Source: Paraburkholderia gardini
Lineage (GTDB): Bacteria > Pseudomonadota > Gammaproteobacteria > Burkholderiales > Burkholderiaceae
NCBI RefSeq assembly: GCF_907164575.1
Contig: NZ_CAJQYY010000003.1
Coordinates: forward strand, 124,001 to 188,000
Length of the DNA: 64,000 nucleotides
Direction: 5' to 3'
A model generated the notes under the pieces. It was not told the DNA's origin, ran no database searches, and was given only the letters and a program-made list of their open reading frames with translations. Within the stretch, counting starts at the first letter, position 1, and each line of letters starts with the position of its first letter. Below, in pieces: positions 18,163 through 27,153 of the stretch. Made by a program: the position numbers and the translations under genes.

Positions 18163-18324
18163 GTGAAACTGACCCTTGCAATTTCGGTGGTCGCCCTGGT
18201 ACTCATCGCGGGCACCACGACCATATGTATGTCTGGCGCCGTCAACGAAAGCACGACGGAATACGGTGGCGTGCATCAGACAATGGAAAAACTTTTCAAT
18301 CCGCACCTGAAAGTTTGTCGATAA
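18163..18324 (+). CDS. Hypothetical small secreted or membrane protein (53 aa)
   Basis: A 53-codon ORF starting at GTG with GGGGAG 5-6 nt upstream. The product has Lys at position 2, then a hydrophobic stretch of about 17 residues (about 3-19: LTLAISVVALVLIAG), as in a signal peptide or single membrane anchor, then a polar tail with two Cys. I do not recognise the family. The last 29 nt overlap the 3' end of hslR on the opposite strand. A weak promoter lies at 17981-18015. The ribosome site and signal-like N-terminus argue for a real gene; the short length argues caution. Confidence 0.45.
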   Translation: MKLTLAISVVALVLIAGTTTICMSGAVNESTTEYGGVHQTMEKLFNPHLKVCR

Positions 18325-18703
18325 CGCGCCGGTCGCGTTTGGTCGGCCGGCCGTGCATGCTGGCGGCCGGTTCGCGATACGTCTTGCGCCGGTCCTGTTC
18401 CGCCAGCCGTTTTTCCCTGCCTTCAGCTGTTTCAGCGTAGAGCGTCTGCGCGACGCTCGCCGGGCCGCGCACGTCGCAGATGCCCAGCACTTCCAGTTGC
18501 CACAGAACCTGCTCGATCTGGATCTCGACCGGGTCGCCCACCCGCACGTCCTTCGACGGCTTGACCGTCGCGCCGCCGATCCGCACACGTCCTTTCTCGA
18601 CCGCGTCCGCCGCGAGCGAACGCGTCTTGAAGAAGCGCGCGGCCCACAGCCATTTGTCGATCCGCAGACGCGCACCGGGCCCGGTATCAATTCTGTAGTT
18701 CAT
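18296..18703 (-). CDS. hslR: RNA-binding S4 domain protein, Hsp15 family
   Basis: Heat-shock protein 15 relative, 135 aa. Hsp15 binds free 50S subunits that carry a stranded nascent chain. The S4 RNA-binding fold is at the N-terminus: ARLRIDKWLWAARFFKTRSLAADAVEKGRVRIGG, then a DVRVGDPVEIQI strand. The C-terminal half is basic with DRRKTYREP and GRPTKRDRR. The start ATG at 18703 has GGAAGAG at correct spacing; a longer in-frame start at 18727 is less likely. It is 68 nt downstream of hemH, in a region crowded with heat-shock genes. Confidence 0.93.
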   Translation of the reverse strand: MNYRIDTGPGARLRIDKWLWAARFFKTRSLAADAVEKGRVRIGGATVKPSKDVRVGDPVEIQIEQVLWQLEVLGICDVRGPASVAQTLYAETAEGREKRLAEQDRRKTYREPAASMHGRPTKRDRRVIDKLSGAD

Positions 18704-18771
18704 TGAAGCTCTTCCAATCCTGATCAATTATTCAGCCTGTTTCCGACCCGTTCCCCGTTCGTTGTCGACCA

Positions 18772-19851
18772 TCACGCCTGGGCCACCGCGGCGCCCTGCG
18801 CAGGCGCCGGCTGAATGACCGGCCAGCCTTGCAGATGTTGCGCGACGATCTCGCCCAGCGCCGCGATCCACGGCGAAGAAGCATTGACGCACGGGATACG
18901 GTGAAACTCCTTGCCGCCCGCGTGCAGAAATTCGTCGCGCACTTCAAGGCCGACTTCCTCGATCGTCTCCAGACAATCAGCTGTGAAACCGGGGCAAAAC
19001 ACGTCCGCGCGCCGCACGCCTGCCTGCCCAAGCTCCTTCAGCGTGGGCGCGGTATAGGGCTGCAGCCACTCGGCGCGCCCAAAACGCGACTGGAACGTGA
19101 TGCGGCACTCCACCGGCGACAGGTGCAGCGCGTTCATCAGCAGCGCGCCGGTCTGCTGGCATTGCTCGTGATACGGATCGCCGAGATCGAGCGTGCGTTT
19201 CGGCACGCCGTGAAAACTCAACACCAGCTTGTCGCCATTCGCGAAATCCGGCTGGCCGTGCGTCTGCCAGTAGTGCCGCACCTGCGCGGCGAGCGCGGCG
19301 ATATATGCCGGATGGTCGCAATAGTGACGCACCGTGCGCACTTCCGGCTGGTTGCGCATGCGCCGCAACGCAACGAATGCGTCGTCGAATGCCGTGGCCG
19401 TGGTGGACGACGAATACTGCGGATACATCGGCATCAACAGCACCCGCTCGGCGCCCGACAGTTTCAACTGCTTCAGCATCGCGGGAATGCCCGGTGTGCC
19501 ATAGCGCATCGCGTAATCGACGATCACCTGATAGTCGTTCAGATGCAGCAGATGGCGCAGCGCCTCCACCTGCTTTTCGGTGTGGACACGCAGCGGCGAA
19601 CCCTCCGGCATCCATACGGCCGCGTACTTCTTTGCCGACGCCCGACCACGAAACGGCAGGATCAACAGACGCAGGATCACCTGCCAGATCGCGGCCGGAA
19701 TCTCGACCACGCGCGGATCGGACAGGAACTGCGCGAGGTAGCGACGCACGGCACGCGGCGTTGGAGCATCCGGCGTGCCGAGATTGATCAGCAACACCGC
19801 GACACGATGTGACGTGGCGGACTGCGAAGGCCGCTCGAGATCGAAACGCAT
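18772..19851 (-). CDS. hemH: Ferrochelatase
   Basis: Inserts Fe2+ into protoporphyrin IX, the last step of protoheme synthesis. The N-terminal [23 protein letters not shown] is typical. The catalytic His lies in [22 protein letters not shown], and the C-terminal block [30 protein letters not shown] is intact. The length of 359 aa is typical for betaproteobacterial ferrochelatases. A TATAAT on the minus strand (19907-19902) lies about 50 nt upstream. It sits between hrcA and hslR on the same strand. Confidence 0.97.
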   Translation of the reverse strand: MRFDLERPSQSATSHRVAVLLINLGTPDAPTPRAVRRYLAQFLSDPRVVEIPAAIWQVILRLLILPFRGRASAKKYAAVWMPEGSPLRVHTEKQVEALRHLLHLNDYQVIVDYAMRYGTPGIPAMLKQLKLSGAERVLLMPMYPQYSSSTTATAFDDAFVALRRMRNQPEVRTVRHYCDHPAYIAALAAQVRHYWQTHGQPDFANGDKLVLSFHGVPKRTLDLGDPYHEQCQQTGALLMNALHLSPVECRITFQSRFGRAEWLQPYTAPTLKELGQAGVRRADVFCPGFTADCLETIEEVGLEVRDEFLHAGGKEFHRIPCVNASSPWIAALGEIVAQHLQGWPVIQPAPAQGAAVAQA

Positions 19852-19901
19852 ATTCAGTTGGCCCGGTGGCGTGCTGCAGGAAATCGGTTCAGGTGGAGCC
19901 C

Positions 19902-19907
19902 ATTATA
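19902..19907 (-). promoter_or_regulatory. hemH -10 element
   Basis: Perfect TATAAT on the minus strand in the hrcA-hemH gap, predicted start near 19895 and a leader of about 44 nt. The -35 is weak. Confidence 0.5.
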
Positions 19908-20015
19908 GCGGCCCGGTTTTCCACCGATAGCTGGCCATCCGGCCAGTTGGCGCGGTGCGCGCGGTCGCGCATCATGTGTCTCATGCGATGCGCGACGTGC
20001 GGTGCACGCGGGGTG

Positions 20016-21035
20016 TTACTGCTGGCTGAGGCTCATCGAAAGCAGCCGTGCGGTGATGTCGACGATCGGAATGACACGGTTGTAGGCCATGCGCGTCGGC
20101 CCGATCACACCGAGCGTGCCGACGATCTTTCCATTCACCTCGTACGGCGCGGTCACCACGCTCATTTCCTCGATCGGCACCAGATTCGATTCACCGCCGA
20201 TGAAAATCTGCACGCCCTGCGCGTGACTCGATACGTCGAGCAATTGAAGGAGGCTGGTCTTCTGGTCAAACACATCGAAAAGCTTGCGCAGCCGCGCCAT
20301 GTCCGACGAAAGGTCGGCGACTTCGAGCAGGTTGCGCTCGCCCGAAATCAGCACGGTCTCGCCCGTGTCGGTGTCGTCGGTGCTGGCGGTCACGGCCGCG
20401 TGCATCAGCGTGGTCATGTCGCCGCGCAACTCGTCGATCTCGTCGCGCAGGCGCCGGCGTACCACGTCGAACGAAAGGCCCGCGAAGTGCGCGTTGATGT
20501 AATTGGAGGCTTCCACGAGCTGCGACGGCGAGAAGTCGCGCTGGGTGGCCATGATGCGGTTCTGCACGTCGCCTTCGGGCGTCACGATGATAAGCAGGAT
20601 GCGCTTGTCGGACAGGCGCATGAATTCGATCTGCTTGAATACGTGGCTGCGCCGCGGCGTCAGCACGACGCCCGCGAACTGCGACAGGCTGGAGAGCACG
20701 CTCGCCGCCGCCGCGACGATTTTCTGCGGCTCGCCGCCCTGGAGCGTGGTCTTGACCGTGCGCATGACCGCTTCTTCGTCAGCGGCGGATTCGACGGTCA
20801 GCATCGTGTCGACGAAAAGACGATAGCCGCGCGGCGTCGGAATGCGCCCGGCCGAGGTGTGCGGGCTGATCACAAGACCGAGATCCTCGAGGTCCGACAT
20901 CACGTTGCGGATGGTCGCCGGGCTGAGCTCGAGGCCGGAATAGCGGGAAAGCGTGCGCGAGCCGACCGGCTGACCTTCGGCGATATAGCGCTCGATCAGC
21001 GTTTTGAGGAGGGTTTGTGCGCGAGGATCTAGCAT
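20016..21035 (-). CDS. hrcA: Heat-inducible transcription repressor HrcA
   Basis: Represses groE-type operons by binding CIRCE elements. It is 339 aa with an N-terminal winged helix ([46 protein letters not shown]) and a GAF-like middle and C-terminal part, including the family motif [15 protein letters not shown]. No CIRCE (TTAGCACTC-N9-GAGTGCTAA) is visible in this window, so its targets, probably groESL, lie elsewhere. The ATG is 8 nt behind a TAAAAT on the minus strand and lacks a Shine-Dalgarno, a leaderless-type start. It diverges from nadK. Confidence 0.96.
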   Translation of the reverse strand: MLDPRAQTLLKTLIERYIAEGQPVGSRTLSRYSGLELSPATIRNVMSDLEDLGLVISPHTSAGRIPTPRGYRLFVDTMLTVESAADEEAVMRTVKTTLQGGEPQKIVAAAASVLSSLSQFAGVVLTPRRSHVFKQIEFMRLSDKRILLIIVTPEGDVQNRIMATQRDFSPSQLVEASNYINAHFAGLSFDVVRRRLRDEIDELRGDMTTLMHAAVTASTDDTDTGETVLISGERNLLEVADLSSDMARLRKLFDVFDQKTSLLQLLDVSSHAQGVQIFIGGESNLVPIEEMSVVTAPYEVNGKIVGTLGVIGPTRMAYNRVIPIVDITARLLSMSLSQQ

Positions 21036-21043
21036 GAGGGAAA

Positions 21044-21049
21044 ATTTTA
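21044..21049 (-). promoter_or_regulatory. hrcA -10 element (possible leaderless mRNA)
   Basis: TAAAAT on the minus strand, 8 nt before the hrcA ATG (TTTCCCTC between). No Shine-Dalgarno fits in that interval. Confidence 0.4.
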
Positions 21050-21319
21050 GCTCAACGGCGATACTTCAGGGAGCGATCACAAAACGTTTCGCTACAGTCG
21101 CGGGTTCGTCGCGTCTGGCGTCCGGCGGCACGCCGCCGGGCGGCCTGTCGTCAGTGGCGGTTCACCATTCTAGCGACAAACCCACACCGGCCGCGCAGCC
21201 GCGCCCGCCAGCGGGCAAAGTAGCGGCAGGCGCCACCACTCACGGCGCGTTGCCAGGTCCGCCGTCCTGCGCGCTGTTGCGACAGCAGGTGAAAGGTTCT
21301 TTTCGACACACAGCTATGG

Positions 21320-21325
21320 TGTAAT
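21320..21325 (+). promoter_or_regulatory. nadK -10 element (possible leaderless mRNA)
   Basis: TGTAAT (five of six matches) ends 6 nt before the nadK ATG at 21332. No Shine-Dalgarno is present. The spacing matches that of mutL. Confidence 0.4.
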
Positions 21326-21331
21326 GCCGGC

Positions 21332-22234
21332 ATGCAAGTTACCAGCCAGTTCAAGACCGTTGCGCTAGTCGGGCGCAGCCACACGCCAGGCATCGGCGAG
21401 CCGCTGACGGAGCTCGCGTCGTGCATCGCGCGGCGCGGCTTCGACGTCGTGTTCGAAGCGGACACCGCCCAGGAAATCGGCGTGACCGGCTATCCGGCAC
21501 TGCGTCCCGACGAGATCGGCGCACGTGCGGACGTCGCGGTGGTGCTGGGTGGTGATGGCACCATGCTCGGCATCGGGCGTCAGCTCGCGCCCTACCGCAC
21601 GCCGCTGATCGGCATCAACCATGGCCGGCTGGGCTTCATCACGGATATTCCGATTTCGGACATGCGGGAAATCGTCCCCCAGATGCTGGCGGGCAGTTTC
21701 GAGCGGGAAGAACGGACGCTGCTCGAAGCCCGCATCATGCGCGACGGCGAGCCGATCTATCACGCGCTGGCTTTCAACGACGTGGTGGTCAACCGGAGCG
21801 GCTTCTCGGGGATGGCGGAACTGCGCGTCTCTGTCGACGGGCGTTTCATGTACAACCAGCGCTCGGACGGCCTGATCGTCGCCACGCCGACCGGGTCGAC
21901 CGCATATGCGCTGTCGTCGGCGGGGCCGATCCTGCATCCGCGGCTACAGGGTCTCGTGCTCGTGCCGATTGCGCCGCACGCGCTGTCGAACCGCCCGATC
22001 GTGATTCCGGACGACTCGGCGGTCAGCATCCAGATCATTTCGGGTCGCGACGTCAACGTGAATTTCGACATGCAGTCGTTCACGGCGCTGGAACTGAACG
22101 ACACGATCGACGTACGCCGCTCGCGCCACACCGTGCCGTTCCTGCATCCGGTCGGCTACAGCTATTACGCGACGCTGCGCAAGAAGCTTCACTGGAACGA
22201 GCACCCGTCGCTCGCGGACGATCCGCCGACGTGA
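21332..22234 (+). CDS. nadK: NAD kinase
   Basis: ATP-dependent phosphorylation of NAD to NADP. The catalytic GGDGTMLG is at residues 73-80, followed by [13 protein letters not shown] and the substrate-binding [13 protein letters not shown] and [19 protein letters not shown] blocks. The length of 300 aa is standard. It is divergent from hrcA across 296 nt that contain an 18-nt GC palindrome (CCGGCGGC..GCCGCCGG at 21122-21139), and is followed by recN, a common order in proteobacteria. Confidence 0.98.
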   Translation: MQVTSQFKTVALVGRSHTPGIGEPLTELASCIARRGFDVVFEADTAQEIGVTGYPALRPDEIGARADVAVVLGGDGTMLGIGRQLAPYRTPLIGINHGRLGFITDIPISDMREIVPQMLAGSFEREERTLLEARIMRDGEPIYHALAFNDVVVNRSGFSGMAELRVSVDGRFMYNQRSDGLIVATPTGSTAYALSSAGPILHPRLQGLVLVPIAPHALSNRPIVIPDDSAVSIQIISGRDVNVNFDMQSFTALELNDTIDVRRSRHTVPFLHPVGYSYYATLRKKLHWNEHPSLADDPPT

Positions 22235-22412
22235 ACCATCCGCATACCGTTCACCGGTCGACTCGACTCGCGTGAGCGGGCAGCCGACAGATTGACCTGC
22301 ATGGCCGCGCAACTGCGCAACCCGACAACCACACAGGAAGCAAAACGCAAGGACACGCAGTGTCACCCGCGCATCGAATTTGCCGCTAAAACAGCTAACC
22401 AGACCAGACTCC

Positions 22413-24089
22413 ATGCTTCGCCATCTCTCGATACGCGACTTCGTGATCGTCGCCGCGCTCGATCTCGAATTCGACAGCGGCTTCACGGTTTTCTCCGGTG
22501 AAACGGGCGCGGGCAAGTCGATCCTGATCGACGCGCTCGCGCTGACGCTGGGTGCCCGCGCCGACGCAAACGTCGTGCGCACCGGTGAATCGCGCGCTGA
22601 CATCACGGCTGAATTCGCGACGCACGCGCAGGTCGAACAGTGGCTCGACGAACAGGCGCTCAGCATCGAAGCCGACCCCGCCGACGCGATGCATGGCAGC
22701 ACAGTGATGCTGCGCCGGGTGATCGATTCGAACGGCCGCTCGCGTGCCTTCATCAACGGCACGCCGGCCACGCTCACGCAGCTGCGCGAAGTCGGCGAAA
22801 TGCTCGTCGATATTCATGGGCAACACGCGCACCAGTTGCTGATGCGCCCCGACGCGCAACGCGAACTGTTCGACACGCATGCCGGGCTGCTCGACACGGC
22901 GTCCAGCGTCACGCGCGCATGGCGCGGCTGGCGCGAAGCGGCGCAGGCGGTCGAAACCGCGCAGACACGCGATCGCGAACTGCAGCTCGAACGCGAGCGG
23001 CTTGCCTGGCAGCTCACCGAACTCGACAAGCTCGCGCCGCAACCAGGTGAATGGGAAGAGGTCAACGCCGAACATCATCGGCTGTCGCATTCGGCGAGCC
23101 TGATCGAAGGCGTGCAGGGCGCGCTTGGCGCGCTGTCGGAATCCGACGAGGCGATGATCACGCACCTCGGCGCGATCATCTCGAAGGTGCGCGGTCTCGC
23201 GGAGATCGATCCCGCGCTCAACGATACGCTCGCCGCGCTCGAGCCCGCCGAAATCCAGTTGCAGGAAGCGGCCTATTCGCTCTCGCATTACGCGCAGCGG
23301 CTCGAACTCGATCCCGAGCGGCTCGCCCAGGTCGAGAAGCGCCTTGAAGCATTGCACTCGATGGCGCGCAAATTCCGTCTTCAGCCGCAAACGCTGCCCG
23401 AAGAACACGAAACCCGTCGTGCGCAACTCGCCGCACTCGATGCCGCAGCCGATCTCGACAGCCTGCGCGCTGCCGAATCGAAAGCGAAAGACGTGTACTT
23501 CGCCGAAGCAAAGGTACTGTCGAAGGCGCGCGCGAAAGCAGCCAAAGCGCTCGGCTCGGCGGTGACGACAGGCATGCAGGAACTGTCGATGACCGGCGGC
23601 AGCTTCGAGGTGGCGCTCGTGCCGCTAGCGGAAGGTGGCGCACACGGCACGGAGCAGATCGAGTTTCGCGTCGCGGGTCACGCGGGCGTTCCGCTGCGAC
23701 CGCTCGCGAAAGTCGCCTCGGGCGGCGAACTGGCGCGGATCAGCCTCGCGCTTGCCGTGATCGCGAGCGCGGCGAGCCTCACGCCGACGCTGATCTTCGA
23801 CGAAGTGGACACGGGGATTGGCGGCAGCGTCGCGGAAGTCGTCGGGCGGCTGCTGCATCAGCTCGGGCGCGACCGTCAGGTGCTGTGCGTCACGCATTTG
23901 CCGCAGGTGGCGGCGCGCGGCGACCATCACTTTCAGGTGGCGAAGAGCGGCAACGGCAAGGGCGGCACGACCAGCAGCGTCACGCCGCTCGACAGGTCGA
24001 GCCGCATCGAGGAAGTCGCGCGGATGCTCGGCGGCATCGAGATCACCGCGACCACCCGCAAGCACGCAAAGGAAATGCTGACGGCGTGA
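22413..24089 (+). CDS. recN: DNA repair protein RecN
   Basis: SMC-like ATPase acting at double-strand breaks. I use the ATG at 22413 (MLRHLSIRDFVIV), which matches the family start; the in-frame codon at 22380 adds 11 unconserved residues. Walker A GETGAGKS is at 29-36, a long coiled-coil middle region follows (about 150-400), and the signature/Walker B region ends with KVASGGELARISLAL and TLIFDEVDTGIGGSVAEVVG. The length is 558 aa. No LexA box was recognised in the 178-nt gap behind nadK. Confidence 0.97.
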   Translation: MLRHLSIRDFVIVAALDLEFDSGFTVFSGETGAGKSILIDALALTLGARADANVVRTGESRADITAEFATHAQVEQWLDEQALSIEADPADAMHGSTVMLRRVIDSNGRSRAFINGTPATLTQLREVGEMLVDIHGQHAHQLLMRPDAQRELFDTHAGLLDTASSVTRAWRGWREAAQAVETAQTRDRELQLERERLAWQLTELDKLAPQPGEWEEVNAEHHRLSHSASLIEGVQGALGALSESDEAMITHLGAIISKVRGLAEIDPALNDTLAALEPAEIQLQEAAYSLSHYAQRLELDPERLAQVEKRLEALHSMARKFRLQPQTLPEEHETRRAQLAALDAAADLDSLRAAESKAKDVYFAEAKVLSKARAKAAKALGSAVTTGMQELSMTGGSFEVALVPLAEGGAHGTEQIEFRVAGHAGVPLRPLAKVASGGELARISLALAVIASAASLTPTLIFDEVDTGIGGSVAEVVGRLLHQLGRDRQVLCVTHLPQVAARGDHHFQVAKSGNGKGGTTSSVTPLDRSSRIEEVARMLGGIEITATTRKHAKEMLTA

Positions 24090-24125
24090 GCGGTGCCGCC
24101 CGGCGCCCGCGCGCCATGCCGTTCA

Positions 24126-26918
24126 TCACCCGAACACGCGCTTCCACAACCCCAGCACCGCGTCGCGTTCGGCGTGCACCCGCTCCGGCTCGACCCGCGC
24201 CTTTTCCATGCCGTCGAGCCGCAGCCGGTGTTGCAGCTTGCGATACGTCCGGTACGCCGCCCCGACCGTCTCCGCCTCTTCCTCGCTCATCAGCCCGAAT
24301 CGCGACACCTCGCGCAAGAGCGCGATGTTCCCCGTGTTGCGGATCAGTTCGGGGTCGCGCGCGGCGTGCAGCAGCACCCAGTATTGAACGGTGAACTCGA
24401 TATCGACCATCCCGCCGCGATCGTGTTTCAGATCGAAGAGCTCGGTGCGGTTCGGGTGCCCGGCTTCGACGCGCTGGCGCATCTCGACGATCTCCGCGGC
24501 GAGCGGCGCGGCATCGCGCGGCGTCGTCAGCACCTGGGTGCGGATCGCTTCGAAGCGCGCGCCGATCTCCGCGTCGCCAGCGCAGTAACGGGCGCGTGAC
24601 AGCGCCTGGTGCTCCCACACCCACGCGGTGTTCGCCGCGTCGCCTTCGCGCAGCTGGTAACGCCGGAACGCGTCGAGATCGGTCACCAGCAGCCCCGATT
24701 CGCCGTTCGGCCGCAGACGCAGGTCGACGTCGAACAGCGTGCCCGCGCCCGTCGCCATCGTGAGCCATGTGATGAGGCGCCGCGTGAACGTGGCATAGAC
24801 GTCGGCGGCTGCGTCGTCGGGGTCGTCGTACAGGAAGATCACGTCGAGGTCCGACGCGTAGCCAAGCTCCTTGCCACCGAGCTTGCCGTACGCGATCACC
24901 GCGAAGCGCGGCACCTCGCGATGGCGCTTCGCCACCGTCTTCCAGACCGCTTCGAGCGTCACGTCGAGCACGGCGTCAGCGAGTTCGGAGAGCCGGTCAC
25001 TCACATGCTCGACGCTCAGATGGCCGGCCAGGTCGATCAGCAGGATGCGGAACACCTCCGCCTGGTGCGCGTGGCGCAGCAGGTCCATCTGCTGCTCCAC
25101 GCCATCGGCCGCGGCGATCCGCGCGCGCAACGACCGCTTGAACTCGGGCCAGTCGAACGGACTCGCGATGGCTTCGTCGTCGAGCAGTTCGTCGAGCAGC
25201 TGGGGATGCCGGATCAGATAGCCCGCCGCCCAGCGCGAACCGCCCAGCACCGACAGCACACGGTGCAGCGCCACCGGATATTCCGTCAGCAGCGCGAGGT
25301 ATACGCCGCGCCGGCTCACTGCTTCGAGCAGATCGAAGAAGCGCGCGATCGTGTCGCCGCGCCGGCCGGCCGGCTCCAGCGTGCGGGCCGCCTCGAGCGC
25401 GCGCTGCGCGACGATGTCAAAGCGCTGCCGGCTACGCTCGGCGAGCCCCGCGTAACGCGACGAACGCCAGACGGCACGTAGCCGGTCCAGCAGCTCGCCC
25501 GGCTCCTCGACGCCCAGTTCGACGATGCGGGCCCGCAGCGCTTCATCGGCGCTTTCGTCATCGAGCGCGCTGCTCCACACCCAGGCCGCCGCGCCGTCTT
25601 CCTGCGCGCCGCAGCCGTTCTGGCCGCTCACCTTGTCGGCGAAAATTTCGTCAAACTGCCGCTCGACGCGTTCGCGATGCCCGTCGAGCGCCGTCATCAG
25701 CGCGGCGTAATCGTCGAAACCCATTGTTGTTGCAAGCTGCGCGCGTTCTTCCGGGTCGACCGGCATCGCGTGGGTCTGCGCGTCGTTGCGGTATTGCAGA
25801 CGGTGTTCGAGGTCGCGCAGAAACCGGTAGGCCTGCGCGAGTTCGGCACACACAGCCGGCGCGATCAGCCCGTGCGCCGCCGCGTGCCGCAGCACCTTCA
25901 GCGTGGGCCGCACGCGAAAGCCCGCATCCTGCCCGCCGCGAATCAGCTGGAACACCTGCGCGCTGAACTCGATCTCGCGAATGCCACCACGACCGAGCTT
26001 GATGTCGTCGGCCTTGTCGGGACGCATCGAGGCACGGCGCTGCGCCTCCTGGCGAATCTGCAGATGCAGCGAGCGGATCGCCGCGATCACGCCAAAGTCC
26101 AGATACCGGCGGTAGATGAACGGCGTGACGATCGCGTCGAGCTGCTTCGACAGACGCTGCGCCGCCTCACTCTCGCCTTCCGAGACGAGCCGGCCCTTGA
26201 TCCACGCGTAGCGCTCCCATTCGCGGCCCTGCACGTAGAAATACTCTTCGAGCATGCCGACGCTGCACACGAGCGGTCCCGAATCGCCGTTCGGCCGCAG
26301 CCGCATGTCGACGCGAAACACGTAGCCGTCGGCGGTGACTTCGGCGAGCGCGGCGATCAACCGCTTGCCAAGACGCGCGAAGAAATCCTGCGTCGCGATT
26401 CCCGGGCGCTGGCCGCCGGCCGTCTCGCCGTCCTCTTCGTACAGAAAGATCAGATCGATGTCGGACGATACGTTCAGCTCGCGCCCACCCAGCTTGCCCA
26501 TGCCGACCACGCCGAGCGTGAGCCGCTCGCCATCGGGGCCGCGCGGCTCGCCATAGAGCGCTTCGAGATCGGCGGACAGCACCGCGAGCGAGCGCTGGAT
26601 CGTCGCCTCGGCGAGATCGGTCATCGTGCCGGTGACTTCGGCGACGTCCGCGCGGCCCGACAGATCGCGCTCCATGACCGCGCAGAACACCTCGGTGCGC
26701 AACTGGCGCAGCGCCTTTTTCAGTGCATCTTCGGTGAGCGGTGCAGTGGACGCCAGGCCGCCCGCGCCGGTCAGTTCGTCGAGCCGCGCGTCGATCTGCG
26801 CGCGGGTGACGGGCGCCGCCGCGAGCGCCGTCACGCGTGCCGCGAGTTCGGGTCGGGCCGCCGCGGCGCGCGCCGCGTAGTGCGACCAGGCGGAACTCAT
26901 CAGGGTGGAATCAGTCAT
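24126..26918 (-). CDS. glnE: Bifunctional glutamine synthetase adenylyltransferase/deadenylase
   Basis: Controls glutamine synthetase by adding or removing AMP in response to PII and glutamine. It is 930 aa with two nucleotidyltransferase halves: the N-terminal removase site GGRELNVSSDIDLIFLYEEDG and the C-terminal transferase site GGKELGYASDLDVIFLYDDPD. Each is followed by a VDMRLRPNGDSG / VDLRLRPNGESG block and a helical domain. Both acidic pairs are intact, so both activities are expected. It converges with recN across 36 nt and diverges from yhdP. Confidence 0.97.
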   Translation of the reverse strand: MTDSTLMSSAWSHYAARAAAARPELAARVTALAAAPVTRAQIDARLDELTGAGGLASTAPLTEDALKKALRQLRTEVFCAVMERDLSGRADVAEVTGTMTDLAEATIQRSLAVLSADLEALYGEPRGPDGERLTLGVVGMGKLGGRELNVSSDIDLIFLYEEDGETAGGQRPGIATQDFFARLGKRLIAALAEVTADGYVFRVDMRLRPNGDSGPLVCSVGMLEEYFYVQGREWERYAWIKGRLVSEGESEAAQRLSKQLDAIVTPFIYRRYLDFGVIAAIRSLHLQIRQEAQRRASMRPDKADDIKLGRGGIREIEFSAQVFQLIRGGQDAGFRVRPTLKVLRHAAAHGLIAPAVCAELAQAYRFLRDLEHRLQYRNDAQTHAMPVDPEERAQLATTMGFDDYAALMTALDGHRERVERQFDEIFADKVSGQNGCGAQEDGAAAWVWSSALDDESADEALRARIVELGVEEPGELLDRLRAVWRSSRYAGLAERSRQRFDIVAQRALEAARTLEPAGRRGDTIARFFDLLEAVSRRGVYLALLTEYPVALHRVLSVLGGSRWAAGYLIRHPQLLDELLDDEAIASPFDWPEFKRSLRARIAAADGVEQQMDLLRHAHQAEVFRILLIDLAGHLSVEHVSDRLSELADAVLDVTLEAVWKTVAKRHREVPRFAVIAYGKLGGKELGYASDLDVIFLYDDPDDAAADVYATFTRRLITWLTMATGAGTLFDVDLRLRPNGESGLLVTDLDAFRRYQLREGDAANTAWVWEHQALSRARYCAGDAEIGARFEAIRTQVLTTPRDAAPLAAEIVEMRQRVEAGHPNRTELFDLKHDRGGMVDIEFTVQYWVLLHAARDPELIRNTGNIALLREVSRFGLMSEEEAETVGAAYRTYRKLQHRLRLDGMEKARVEPERVHAERDAVLGLWKRVFG

Positions 26919-27153
26919 CTAAGGTCTGGCTCGCTCGTTGCTTCATCGATTACGACGCACGGGGCACGCAACAGCCGCGCAGGACGGATCCGGCGAAGTC
27001 GCCAGCCGGGCGCTCCGGATCACTTCAGCGTACTGTCCTGTTGCGTCGCAAGGCTTGCTGGCCGGACGTTTCACCGAGTGCCCGTAGCCGTTGGCCTGTG
27101 TGTTACATTTCGTCGTCAGACCGCAAAACTACCATACGCCCACCCGCCGCCGC

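Noticed and set aside
21036..21331. CIRCE operator for HrcA autoregulation
   Set aside because: No TTAGCACTC-N9-GAGTGCTAA or close variant is present on either strand here or upstream of grpE.
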